From Chitinophaga polysaccharea (GTDB taxonomy: Bacteria; Bacteroidota; Bacteroidia; Chitinophagales; Chitinophagaceae), in assembly GCF_007829335.1 (NCBI RefSeq), contig NZ_VIWO01000008.1:186001-250000 (forward strand): a DNA stretch of 64,000 bases. Direction: 5' to 3'. The notes under the pieces were generated by a model. That model saw only the letters and a program-made list of their open reading frames with translations, had not been told where the DNA came from and searched no databases. Both the position numbers and the translations under genes were made by a program. How positions within the stretch are numbered: the stretch's first letter is position 1; every line of letters starts with the position of its first letter. This document shows positions 1 to 9,231 of this stretch, in pieces.

Positions 1-1
1 T

Positions 2-916
2 GTCCTGCTCGCCGGGCATCCGGATGCAGCGGCACTGCAAAAACTCGTAACATCCATATGGGAATCGCCCACTAACGTAATGCCTGTTGATCAGGCAGCG
101 CATCAACGTATATGGAATCGTGTCAACAACCAGGCACGTCATTCTTCCGCCTGGCGTATACCACGCAGGCTGGCTGCTGCTGCTGCCATCGTCGTGGTTA
201 TAGGCTGGACCGCCTGGAAAATCACGATGCCGCATGTATACTCCTCACGGCAACAAATCAGTGAAGCCGGCGCGGGTAAACTCAGCCTGACATTACCCGA
301 TGGCAGCAAGGTATGTCTTAACCATCACAGCCGGTTAGAATATGATGACCAACAGTTCGGGAAAAAAAACAGGGAAGTAATGCTCACCGGAGAGGCATTC
401 TTTGAGGTGGCGGGACATGCGGCCCACCCATTTATCATTCATACCAGTCGTATGAATATTACAGTACTGGGTACATCCTTTAATGTAAAGGCCTATGCAA
501 CTGACAGCATTATTTCGACGACCCTTATCAGCGGGAAAATAGCAGTGTCTTTTCCACATCAGCCCGGGAAAGCGCTGGAATTACAACCAAATGAAAAAAT
601 CATTGTGCCCGCCACTACTACTGCCAGTATCAATGTAGTGCGTTCCCTCGCGCAAAAAGACAGCAGTGGAAAGGCAACCGACTTATTGTGGCTCAACAAC
701 AAGCTCGTATTTGACAACGAATCATTTGCAACCCTTGCAAAGCAGATGGAACAATGGTATGGCGTATCTATACATTTCGCCCATCCATCGCTTATGCAAC
801 TAAAGTTCTCTGGCATTATAGATACAGAACCAATAGAAGAAACATTGAAAGCCTTACAGTTATCCCGATCCTTTACCTTCCAGGTACATAACAGGGAAGT
901 ATGGATAGACCGATGA
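2..916 (+). CDS. FecR-family anti-sigma factor (5' end outside window)
   Basis: Inner-membrane anti-sigma factor that would hold an ECF sigma factor until the downstream SusC-type receptor signals through its STN domain. The frame is open from the first bases of the window, well before the ATG at 80, and the upstream residues look coding, so the true start lies to the left. A basic stretch followed by one hydrophobic segment (about 180-240) is the single membrane span. The periplasmic part has the FecR core (L-P-D-G-S, G-E-A-F-F-E-V, V-L-G-T-S-F-N-V) and a C-terminal DUF4974-like end with Q-M-E-Q-W-Y-G-V. It lies 78 bp ahead of the SusC gene; the partner sigma gene is presumably upstream, outside the window. 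Confidence 0.93.
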   Translation, partial: VLLAGHPDAAALQKLVTSIWESPTNVMPVDQAAHQRIWNRVNNQARHSSAWRIPRRLAAAAAIVVVIGWTAWKITMPHVYSSRQQISEAGAGKLSLTLPDGSKVCLNHHSRLEYDDQQFGKKNREVMLTGEAFFEVAGHAAHPFIIHTSRMNITVLGTSFNVKAYATDSIISTTLISGKIAVSFPHQPGKALELQPNEKIIVPATTTASINVVRSLAQKDSSGKATDLLWLNNKLVFDNESFATLAKQMEQWYGVSIHFAHPSLMQLKFSGIIDTEPIEETLKALQLSRSFTFQVHNREVWIDR

Positions 917-994
917 CCAGTTTAAATAAACCTACAATGACCTAACATATTACAACGCCCTTTTATTACGTCAACCACTTATTAATTCCATGTT

Positions 995-3900
995 ATGAAA
1001 ACAACGCTATTACTAAAAATAGCCATCACCTTTCTTGTGCTGGCTTGTACCCAGGGCTATGCCACGGCATGGTCGCAGGAAAAAATAACGATCTCCCTGG
1101 AAAAAGCCAGCATCAAGACGGTATTGAAAACCATCCAGGAAAAAAGCCGCTGCCGCCTTATTTATAATGATGATCTGCTTCCGGATCAAACTTCGGTATC
1201 CTTACATGTCGAAAATGCTACAGTGCCTCAACTACTGTCAACAGCCCTCCAGGGTACCGACCTGGGTTATACCATGCTGAACAATAATGCCATCGTAATA
1301 AGGACGAACACAGTAAATGCCGACAAAATAACAGGTACGGTAAAGAATGAAAAAGGCGATCCACTGATCGGCGTATCCGTAAAAATAAAAGGAACCACCA
1401 TCGGCACAGTCACCAACGAAAGCGGCCATTTTGAATTACCAGCCACTCCCGGTGCAGTCCTTATCTTCAGCTATGTTGGTTACGAGCAGCAGGAAGTGGG
1501 CAGCAGCCGTAGCGGGCCTCTCACCATTACCCTCAAAGAAAGCGCCAGCGGCCTGAATGAAGTGGTAGTGGTGGGTTACGGTACACAGAAAAAAACTTCT
1601 TCTACTGCCGCGGTAGCCGCTGTGCAAGGCAAAGAACTGGCTAAATCCCCGGTGGCCAATATATCCAATTCCCTGGCAGGAAACATTTCGGGCGTAAGCA
1701 TGCGGCCCAATGGCGGACAGCCAGGCAGAGACAATCCGGATATCCATATCCGGGGCATAGCTACTACAGGAAATAACGCTCCTTTAATTGTGGTAGATGG
1801 CATTATTCGCAACAACATCAATGAAGTAGCTCCTACCTCCATTGCTTCTGTCACCGTGTTAAAAGATGCCGCAGCGGTAGCGCCTTATGGCCTCGGCGGC
1901 GCCAATGGCGTTATACTGATCACCACCAAAAGAGGACAAACCGGCGTACCCACGCTTTCCCTCAACAGCTATTATGGCTGGCAAACGCCTACCTATTACC
2001 CTAAAATGCTAAATGCACAAGACTATATGCGTCTGCGTAATGAGGCATACCTGAACGAAAACCCAAATGGCACCCAACAACCGTTCGCCCAGGATCTTAT
2101 CAACAACTATGCAGACCTCCATGCAAAAGATCCCGATAAATATCCTGTCAGCAATACTAAAGACCTTGTTCATATGCAGGCGCCCGTACAAAACTATAAC
2201 CTGCAGCTCAGCGGAGGCAGCAAGGTAATGCGATATTTTGCCAGCATGGGCTACCTGCAACAGGATGGTATGTTCGACCCGGTAAAATATAAACGCTATG
2301 ACTATAACGTTAATATGGAAATCAACGCCACCGCTACCACCAATGTTACCCTGTCGCTCATAGGCGCCGTACAAAATACCAACAGCGTAGATGCCGCTAC
2401 TACGCCAGGTCAGCTATTCCGCAGTGCTTACAAACTGATACCGATTACCAATCTTTACTATAGCAATGGCCTATGGGGTGAGTTTGCCGGCAATTCACCG
2501 GTTGGCATCCTAAAGGCTGGGTACTCCCATCGGAATGCTAATTCCCTGTTAACAACCATCGCAGTAGAGCAACAACTGCCTTTTATAAAAGGGCTTAGTA
2601 TCAAAGGTACTTTCAGTTACGATCCCAATGAGTTCACTATTAAGGGATGGCATACGCCTTTTTACTTTTACGCCCAAAATACGGCTACTACCCCGTACAC
2701 CTATACGAAACAGATTTCTACCTCTGAAGGAAATGCAGCCCCCTATACGTGGCTGAACCAGGAATATGCTAAAAATCAATACTTCACTTACCAGGGATAC
2801 CTGAACTATCGTAATACTTTCGGCAAACATGAATTCAGCGGATTACTGGTAGCAGAAGCCCGCAGAAACGATTCTACCGGCTTCTCTGCCCGGCGTAACA
2901 ATTTCGCCATCAACATCGATGAACTCAGCATGGGCAGTTCCAACAAAAATGATTTCGATAATAATGGCTCTTCTGTGAGCGGAAGCCAACTGGGTTTTGT
3001 TTACCGCGTTGGATATATCTACGATCATAAATATCTCTTTGAAGCATCCGGACGTTATGACGGCCATTACTTCTTTGCACCTGGCAAGCGATGGGGGTAT
3101 TTTCCCGCTTTCTCTGCCGGATGGATCCTCTCGGAAGAAAATTTTCTTCGTGACCGTAGCACCATACTCAATTACCTGAAGTTACGCGGATCATGGGGTA
3201 AATCAGGTAACCTCGCCGGCGCCGCCTTTCAGTATTTAAATGGTTATAACTTATATGGCAACGCCTATGCCTTCGGCAACGGTACAATGGTGCAGGGCTC
3301 CCGGATTACCACCGAGGCTAATCCCAATATTACCTGGGAAATATCCACCAAAACAGATGTGGGATTAGATGCCAGCTTCTGGAAAGGATTGCTCACACTG
3401 GAGCTCGACTATTTTCACGAAAAAAGAACAGGCATGCTTTTGCCGCCTGCCGTTACGGTGCCCGTGGAATATGGATTGGGGCTCTCTGATGAAAACCAGG
3501 GCATCATGGAAAACCGCGGAATAGAAATATCTGCAGGTACCCAGCATCGCTTCGCCAATGGCCTGCAACTCAATCTGAACGGCAATTTCAGTTATGCCAA
3601 AAACAAGATGATCCAGGTGTTTGAAACAGCAGCTACCTTTAATAACCCCAACCGCAGAAGAACCGGCCGGCCCATGGGCACACAGTATGGCTACCATGCA
3701 CTCGGATTGTTTACCACCTCCGATGATAAAAATAACGATGGTATCATCGACAGCCAGGACGGATACCATGTTACCCAATTTGGCGTACTGCATCCCGGCG
3801 ATATCCGCTACGCTGATATCAGCGGCCCCGACGGCAAGCCGGATGGTAAAATAGATGCGTATGATGAAGTGGTAACCGGCAACCCGGTATATCCTTTTAT

Positions 3901-4372
3901 CACGTACGGATTTACCGCCGGCGCCTCCTGGAAAGGATTTGACCTTAGCTTGTTCTTCCAGGGCTCGGCATTAGCCGGTTTAAATATCCGCGGCTTCCAA
4001 ACGGTTCCGTTCAATAATAACAACAGCAATTCGTCCTACGAATACCTAAATAACCACTGGACACCGGCTACACAGGACGCCCGTTACCCGCGTGCCAATC
4101 AATCGCCCTATGCCAACAATACCCAGAATTCCAATTTCTGGATGATGAAAACAGGATACCTCCGTCTGAAGACAGCAGTACTCGGATACACACTACCCGC
4201 ACGCATCGCGAATGCTGCAAAAATGCAGAGCGTTCGTTGCTATGTATCCGGGCAAAACCTGCTCACCTTCAGCAAACTGAAGTTCATGGACCCGGAAGTA
4301 GGGTATACCGACCTGGAAACCGCCTATCCCAATCAGAAGGTGTTTGTCTTTGGCCTGAACATTACATTCTAG
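995..4372 (+). CDS. SusC/RagA TonB-linked outer-membrane transporter with N-terminal STN domain
   Basis: TonB-dependent outer-membrane importer of the SusC family (1125 aa), expected to take up an oligosaccharide or similar ligand bound by the neighbouring SusD. In order: signal peptide (about 1-28), STN/secretin-TonB domain (about 30-103) that would contact the FecR protein, carboxypeptidase-regulatory-like domain (about 111-181, ending F-S-Y-V-G-Y-E), TonB box and SusC signature around E-V-V-V-V-G-Y-G-T (190-198), plug with D-A-A-A-V-A-P-Y-G and a beta-barrel ending in aromatic F. Length is usual for SusC proteins. The STN domain plus the FecR gene immediately upstream indicate trans-envelope induction by substrate. 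The substrate cannot be deduced because no glycoside hydrolase lies beside it. Confidence 0.95.
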   Translation: MKTTLLLKIAITFLVLACTQGYATAWSQEKITISLEKASIKTVLKTIQEKSRCRLIYNDDLLPDQTSVSLHVENATVPQLLSTALQGTDLGYTMLNNNAIVIRTNTVNADKITGTVKNEKGDPLIGVSVKIKGTTIGTVTNESGHFELPATPGAVLIFSYVGYEQQEVGSSRSGPLTITLKESASGLNEVVVVGYGTQKKTSSTAAVAAVQGKELAKSPVANISNSLAGNISGVSMRPNGGQPGRDNPDIHIRGIATTGNNAPLIVVDGIIRNNINEVAPTSIASVTVLKDAAAVAPYGLGGANGVILITTKRGQTGVPTLSLNSYYGWQTPTYYPKMLNAQDYMRLRNEAYLNENPNGTQQPFAQDLINNYADLHAKDPDKYPVSNTKDLVHMQAPVQNYNLQLSGGSKVMRYFASMGYLQQDGMFDPVKYKRYDYNVNMEINATATTNVTLSLIGAVQNTNSVDAATTPGQLFRSAYKLIPITNLYYSNGLWGEFAGNSPVGILKAGYSHRNANSLLTTIAVEQQLPFIKGLSIKGTFSYDPNEFTIKGWHTPFYFYAQNTATTPYTYTKQISTSEGNAAPYTWLNQEYAKNQYFTYQGYLNYRNTFGKHEFSGLLVAEARRNDSTGFSARRNNFAINIDELSMGSSNKNDFDNNGSSVSGSQLGFVYRVGYIYDHKYLFEASGRYDGHYFFAPGKRWGYFPAFSAGWILSEENFLRDRSTILNYLKLRGSWGKSGNLAGAAFQYLNGYNLYGNAYAFGNGTMVQGSRITTEANPNITWEISTKTDVGLDASFWKGLLTLELDYFHEKRTGMLLPPAVTVPVEYGLGLSDENQGIMENRGIEISAGTQHRFANGLQLNLNGNFSYAKNKMIQVFETAATFNNPNRRRTGRPMGTQYGYHALGLFTTSDDKNNDGIIDSQDGYHVTQFGVLHPGDIRYADISGPDGKPDGKIDAYDEVVTGNPVYPFITYGFTAGASWKGFDLSLFFQGSALAGLNIRGFQTVPFNNNNSNSSYEYLNNHWTPATQDARYPRANQSPYANNTQNSNFWMMKTGYLRLKTAVLGYTLPARIANAAKMQSVRCYVSGQNLLTFSKLKFMDPEVGYTDLETAYPNQKVFVFGLNITF

Positions 4373-4399
4373 TTTCATTCTCTTAAAAACAAAAATATT

Positions 4400-6175
4400 A
4401 TGACCCGTATACTCCGGCTCCTGATCATTGGCATATTACTGCTCTCCTGTAATAAACAATTCCTGGAAAATACCGATAAAACCAAATTAACAGATGCCAC
4501 CCAGTGGAGCACAGAAGGTAATGCCGACCTGTTTCTGAATGATATCTATAATACGCTGCCCAACTATTGGAATCAACCCGAAAACCTGGATAATTTTACC
4601 GACGACAATGATGCGGGATTTTATTATACTTCCTATAACTGGAAACAAGGAATAATATCTCCCGCGTCCAACGATTATACAGTATGGGGAGGTATCACCG
4701 GTTCTGGCGATCTTACCAACTGGCCGGCTATATTCATTAGCATCCGTAAGTGCAACACTTTTCTGGCCAACGTAAAAGCCAATGCCTCCAACTTCTCCCC
4801 TGCCTGGTTCAATAAAAGAATAGATGAAGCACGCTTTCTGCGCGCCTTTTTCTACAGTGAGCTGTGGATGCATATCGGCGGTCTGCCAATTATTACGGCG
4901 CCCGCCGACAGGCGAACCATGGATAGCGCAGGCTTATATACTCCGCGTAACACCTTTGCAGAAACGGTGACCTTTATCACTACGCAACTCGACTCCGTTG
5001 TAAAGGGAGGCTACCTGGCAGTAAAATATAACCACGGAGATGCCGATGCCGGCCGCGCCACACTGGGCGCCGCGCTCGCACTAAAAGGATGGGTAGAACT
5101 ATATGCTGCCAGCCCCGCATTTAATGCTGGGCAACCTGCTGCCGGCGCGGATCCCCAACAGGTGGCCGGCTACAATAATTACGATGCCAAACGATGGGCC
5201 ACCGCCGCTGCTACTTTTAAGCAATTTATTGACCAATACGGTAGTAACAAATCCTACGAATTATTCCCCAACACAGCTGCCATCTGGTATGAAGCCAATG
5301 AATACAATTCAGAAGTTGTGTGGGACCGGCAGGTAGTAGCCAATACAATGGGATCTTCATTTGAGCAGTATGGCGGCCCGGTATGGATTAATGGCAGTTA
5401 TTATACCTGGGGGAACTATTGCCCTACCCAGGAATTGGTTGACCAGTTCTTTATGGCCAATGGAAAACCCATAACCGATCCTGCATCCGGCTACAACCCC
5501 CAACAGCCATATGTGGGTCGCGAAAAAAGATTCTATGACTGGATTGTTTATGATGGCGCTCCCTATAAAATGGATTGGATGGACAAAGCCGACACCATCT
5601 ATACCCGGATCGATAAAGTTCATCCTTCCAAAAACCAAATAGATTTCGGTACCGATGACGTAGGCAATACCGCTTATTATTTCAAAAAACGGCTCAATCC
5701 CCTGGTACGACCGGGCGGCGGCGCCGTTAGCGGTGCTAATTTTATTTACTATCGTTATGCCGAAGTACTATTAGGCTATGCCGAAGCGCAAAACGAATCA
5801 GCAGGCCCTGACGCATCGGTATATAATGCCATAAACCAGGTACGCAAACGCTCAGGACTGCCAGACCTGGCGCCCGGCTTGTCAAAATCCGAAATGCAGG
5901 CGGCCATTTACCAGGAAAGAAGAGTAGAGCTTTGCTTTGAAAAAAAGCGCTTTTATGATATCATCCGCTTGAAAACAGCGAATACAGTCATGAATGCGGA
6001 TAAACACGCCATGAAAATTACCAATACGTCGCCGGTCGATAATGCCGGGGTATGGAAATACGAAATAGTGCCGCTTAATCACCCTCACGTATTTACACAA
6101 AAAATGTATCTCAACCCGGTACCCCAGGATGTAATTGACCGGAATCCGAAAATAGTACAAAACCCGGGGTATTAG
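4400..6175 (+). CDS. SusD/RagB-family surface nutrient-binding lipoprotein
   Basis: Partner of the upstream SusC (27 bp away). It caps the transporter and binds the ligand at the cell surface. The 591-aa product has a lipoprotein signal with L-L-L-S-C (Cys17), a helical N-terminal half with the R-F-L-R-A-F-F-Y motif typical of the TPR-like SusD core, and the C-terminal R-Y-A-E-V-L-L-G-Y-A-E-A and E-R-R-V-E-L-C-F-E signatures (where SusD proteins usually have ERR.EL..E..R..D). It ends the operon; no hydrolase follows before the convergent strand. Ligand unknown. Confidence 0.95.
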   Translation: MTRILRLLIIGILLLSCNKQFLENTDKTKLTDATQWSTEGNADLFLNDIYNTLPNYWNQPENLDNFTDDNDAGFYYTSYNWKQGIISPASNDYTVWGGITGSGDLTNWPAIFISIRKCNTFLANVKANASNFSPAWFNKRIDEARFLRAFFYSELWMHIGGLPIITAPADRRTMDSAGLYTPRNTFAETVTFITTQLDSVVKGGYLAVKYNHGDADAGRATLGAALALKGWVELYAASPAFNAGQPAAGADPQQVAGYNNYDAKRWATAAATFKQFIDQYGSNKSYELFPNTAAIWYEANEYNSEVVWDRQVVANTMGSSFEQYGGPVWINGSYYTWGNYCPTQELVDQFFMANGKPITDPASGYNPQQPYVGREKRFYDWIVYDGAPYKMDWMDKADTIYTRIDKVHPSKNQIDFGTDDVGNTAYYFKKRLNPLVRPGGGAVSGANFIYYRYAEVLLGYAEAQNESAGPDASVYNAINQVRKRSGLPDLAPGLSKSEMQAAIYQERRVELCFEKKRFYDIIRLKTANTVMNADKHAMKITNTSPVDNAGVWKYEIVPLNHPHVFTQKMYLNPVPQDVIDRNPKIVQNPGY

Positions 6176-6195
6176 TAGCATGCTGACAGTAAAAG

Positions 6196-6430
6196 CTATT
6201 GTGGCGAATGAACGGCAAGGGCTTCATAAACCGGCCAGGTAGTTTCGCTGCAATAGCTTATCAGCTTATCACCACCCCCTATCCTGATCCAACGATGCAT
6301 TTTGTATAAGTTTGATAAGTTCGTTTGCAGGTCCTTACGTCTTTCCCGGGTTGTGGCCCACCTGGGCTTTCAGGGGAAACATAACTGCTATGAGTAACAA
6401 CAGGAGATAGCATTGCAGGAGGATAAACAT
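6196..6430 (-). pseudogene. possible small secreted protein gene with a frameshift, distal to apbE
   Basis: On the minus strand an ATG at 6430 opens a strongly signal-peptide-like sequence (hydrophobic core, then F-P-L-K-A-Q, the usual -AQ end of signal peptides in this genome), which stops at 6335 after 31 codons. Near 6360 the +1 frame is open and continues for about 55 codons to a TAG at 6196-6198 with no start codon of its own. A one-base difference near 6360 would join signal peptide and tail into a protein of roughly 77 aa. It would be the ninth gene of the flavin operon, 53 bp after apbE. I do not recognise the family. It may be a real frameshift, a sequencing error or chance. This covers most of the otherwise gene-free stretch 6176-6483, where I see nothing else. 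Confidence 0.3.
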
Positions 6431-6483
6431 ATACACCAATTTACAAAGAAATATCCGGCGTTATGCAGGTCGCTATTACTTGA

Positions 6484-7446
6484 TTAATTCACAAACCGCT
6501 TCAGCCCGGGCGTCATATACACCGCCAGCTTCCCGTTGGCATCGCGGTAAATCAGGCAGGCATCCAGGTCCTTCCGCCGGGCCAGGAACTGTTGTGTAGC
6601 CGCCAGGCCCATCACCATAAACGCAGTATCATAAGCATCGGCGGTAATAGCGTCATCGGCAAATACAGTGACACTCAATAAATCAGTAGGGGTAGAAAAA
6701 CCGGTTTTAGGGTTCACAATATGCGCAAATGTTTTGCCCTGTTGCTGGTAGTAGTCGCGATAGTTGCCGGCAGTGGTGGCCGATTTGTTATACATGCTTA
6801 CCCTGACAGGCCGGTCGTTGGTAGCGAGTGGGTAATCAATAGCAATGGTCCATGGAGCGCCGTTTTTCAGCCCTTTACAGCGCACTTCTCCCCCTATCTC
6901 CACCATATAATCAGTAACTCCCTGCTGCTCCAGCAGACGGGCTATTACATCTACGCTGTAGCCCTGTGCTATACCATCGAAATCCAGGCGTACCTGTGTT
7001 TTTAACTGGTGCACCTGTACTTCATCGAAAGCGATGTTGGTAAAGCCTACATATTGCAATAGCGAATCTGCTTTTTGCCACCAGGGTGCATGGGTGCGTT
7101 TTCCCTGGCGATAGGCTTCTGTGAGGGGCATCACCGTAGGGTCAAAAGCCCCGTTGGTAGCGGCATATACTTCGGCCGACTTTTGCAGCACGGGGTAAAA
7201 ATAGGGCAGCTGGTACTGCCAGGACCCGGTTTTATTGAAGAGCGACAATTCGGAATCCGGGCGGTAATGCGATAAACACTGATCAATATCTTCCAGCGTA
7301 TGCACAATTACCGCCTGGAAATTCCGCTGCCGGGCATCGGTATACATCACATGCCAGGTAGTACCCTGGGCGCTGCCTTCCAGCGTGATCACCTGCGATG
7401 GAATGCCGGCCATCCATATCCATAACAACCAACCGATGCCGGGCAT
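6484..7446 (-). CDS. apbE: FAD:protein FMN transferase (ApbE family)
   Basis: Exported transferase that cleaves FAD and attaches FMN through a phosphoester bond to a Thr/Ser in target proteins. The 320-aa product starts with a hydrophobic export segment and shows the ApbE landmarks: L-D-F-D-G-I-A-Q-G-Y (154-163), the I-G-G-E-V loop (184-188), A-T-T-A-G-N-Y-R, H-I-V-N-P-K-T-G (242-249) and the Mg/FAD-binding A-D-A-Y-D-T-A segment (269-275). Its start is 2 bp after the stop of the FAD oxidoreductase, so the two are translated together. The 383-aa protein two genes upstream carries D-A-H-T-G-A-T, matching the ApbE acceptor pattern, and is the probable substrate. No lipobox is obvious. Confidence 0.93.
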   Translation of the reverse strand: MPGIGWLLWIWMAGIPSQVITLEGSAQGTTWHVMYTDARQRNFQAVIVHTLEDIDQCLSHYRPDSELSLFNKTGSWQYQLPYFYPVLQKSAEVYAATNGAFDPTVMPLTEAYRQGKRTHAPWWQKADSLLQYVGFTNIAFDEVQVHQLKTQVRLDFDGIAQGYSVDVIARLLEQQGVTDYMVEIGGEVRCKGLKNGAPWTIAIDYPLATNDRPVRVSMYNKSATTAGNYRDYYQQQGKTFAHIVNPKTGFSTPTDLLSVTVFADDAITADAYDTAFMVMGLAATQQFLARRKDLDACLIYRDANGKLAVYMTPGLKRFVN

Positions 7447-7448
7447 AA

Positions 7449-9230
7449 TTATTCGGTTAAAATGGTCATCAATTCTTTCAGGTGCTCCTGGTATACTCCC
7501 CGGGGACTGCTATGATATTTCTTCGCTATCGAAGCCGCGAAGCCTACCACTTCTCCCATCATACCACAGGTGCGCATTACACGGGTACTGCCAAAGGCTA
7601 CGTGGGTAGTGCTGATATTACGCCCTGCCATAAACAGGTTGCTGATATTATGCGAATACAGGCAGCGGTAAGGAATGGTGTAAGGCGCTACTCTGATGTG
7701 TTTGGTACCGGCAAAAAATTCCTGTCCTTCAAAATATTTGCTGTTCTTGGGATCCGGGAAATGCAGGTCTATCGTCCAGGTGGCAGTCACCGCGCCATCG
7801 GGATACATTTTGCCTTCCTGTATATCCATCTGGTTTAAGATGTGATCGCCCAGGAGCCGCCTCGATTCCCGCTTTCCGCCTATATACGCCACCCAGGCCA
7901 GTTGCTGCTTCGCATATTTTTCCGGTTTGCTGTTTTTGAGATAAGACCAGTTACCATACACGGCGCGTAGGTTATGGTCACGTATTTTCTCTGCATCCCG
8001 GATGGTATTAAAATTACCGAAGCCGGTTTCCCATTCCCAGTCGGCCCGATAACTGTCGATATGATATTCATCGGAAAATTGCAATGCCCACGGCGTAGCA
8101 GGGAAGGTAGTAACACTGTCTACTGCCACAGAAGCCCAGAGGTTGGAGGTGCCCAGCGTGAAGCTGTCGGGCTTTTCTGCTGCCAGCGATTCTCCTGTCT
8201 CCGCCTTGCTTTCGCGCCCCATGCGGAACTCCGCTCCTGCCAGGTAGCCGATGGTGCCATCGCCGGTACAATCAGAAAAATAAGTACCGGTATAACGGCT
8301 TTCCTGGTTGGTGCTTATATCCCGCCCGATAACAGCGGTAATATGATCGCCTTCTTTTTCTACTTTATACACATAGGTATTCAGGAAAAGAGCGAGATTT
8401 TTTTCCGCTTTAACGATGGCTATTTTCCGGTCATCGCCATATTCGCTTCCGTCCGGGTTACCGTTACCCGGATCCCCGTTATCCATCTCTCTTACAATTC
8501 TCCCCAGTTTGGGGTAATAGTTCTTATCAATTTCTCCCCGCAGGTGTACCCTCACCTCAGAACTGTTGTTACCACCCAATACCGGCCGGTCTTGTATCAA
8601 CGCTACTTTCAATCCCATGCGGGAAGCAGAAATAGCGGCGCAGGTACCGGCAATACCGCCACCTACCACCACCAGGTCGTAGTTACCCGCCTCTTTTGGC
8701 TTTTCAGTCAGGTGTAACAGCTGACGCCGGAACGCCGCCAGCGCGGCAGATTCATTGGGAGGAGTAAATTTAGCAGCGGTGGTAAACAACAGGGCATCGC
8801 AGCGCCCATTAAACCCGGTCAGGTCTTTCAGGGATATTTTCACCTGCTCGTTATTAACGGTTACTTCTCCCCCGTCATACCATTTCCAGGTATCATCGCC
8901 GCTTTCTCCAAATACAGGTTTCAGGGCTACATCATTGATCAGCACCTGGAACTTACCGGGTCCTTTGGGAAACGGCGCCCAGTCTTTAGTGCGTACCCAT
9001 AAACGATACTTGCCTTTTGCCGGGAAGGTAACCGTGGTGGAGGCGTCCTTTACCGGGCGGCCCATACCGTGCGCCATCAGGTAGGAAGAGCCCATCACCG
9101 CAAAAGATTGCTGGTCCACGACCCAACCGCCCCTGTCGGTAAATGATTCGGTTTCTACAAACACCTGCTGCTGCGCCTTCAGAGATAAAACACAACAACA
9201 GAGCAACCATACGTGGAATATTCTTTTCAT
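7449..9230 (-). CDS. secreted FAD-dependent oxidoreductase with N-terminal carbohydrate-binding-like domain
   Basis: 593-aa exported flavoprotein. After the signal peptide (ending L-K-A-Q, about residue 20), residues 21-150 form a beta-rich domain with G-K-Y-R-L-W-V-R-T, resembling carbohydrate-binding modules fused to such enzymes. A Rossmann FAD site follows at Y-D-L-V-V-V-G-G-G-I-A-G (184-195), then L-G-G-N-N-S-S-E-V-R-V-H, D-C-T-G-D-G-T-I-G and a C-terminal FAD contact N-L-F-M-A-G-R-N-I-S. This is the FAD_oxidored (PF12831) type, often found near polysaccharide loci and often misnamed xanthan lyase. Substrate unknown. It is sandwiched between the probable flavinylated protein (1 bp upstream) and ApbE (2 bp downstream), so it could pass electrons to or from the covalently bound FMN; that coupling is inference. 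Confidence 0.88.
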   Translation of the reverse strand: MKRIFHVWLLCCCVLSLKAQQQVFVETESFTDRGGWVVDQQSFAVMGSSYLMAHGMGRPVKDASTTVTFPAKGKYRLWVRTKDWAPFPKGPGKFQVLINDVALKPVFGESGDDTWKWYDGGEVTVNNEQVKISLKDLTGFNGRCDALLFTTAAKFTPPNESAALAAFRRQLLHLTEKPKEAGNYDLVVVGGGIAGTCAAISASRMGLKVALIQDRPVLGGNNSSEVRVHLRGEIDKNYYPKLGRIVREMDNGDPGNGNPDGSEYGDDRKIAIVKAEKNLALFLNTYVYKVEKEGDHITAVIGRDISTNQESRYTGTYFSDCTGDGTIGYLAGAEFRMGRESKAETGESLAAEKPDSFTLGTSNLWASVAVDSVTTFPATPWALQFSDEYHIDSYRADWEWETGFGNFNTIRDAEKIRDHNLRAVYGNWSYLKNSKPEKYAKQQLAWVAYIGGKRESRRLLGDHILNQMDIQEGKMYPDGAVTATWTIDLHFPDPKNSKYFEGQEFFAGTKHIRVAPYTIPYRCLYSHNISNLFMAGRNISTTHVAFGSTRVMRTCGMMGEVVGFAASIAKKYHSSPRGVYQEHLKELMTILTE

Positions 9231-9231
9231 C

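Noticed and set aside
7974..8717. 247-aa open frame on the plus strand
   Set aside because: It lies opposite the FAD oxidoreductase gene, has no family features and mirrors codon bias of the true gene.
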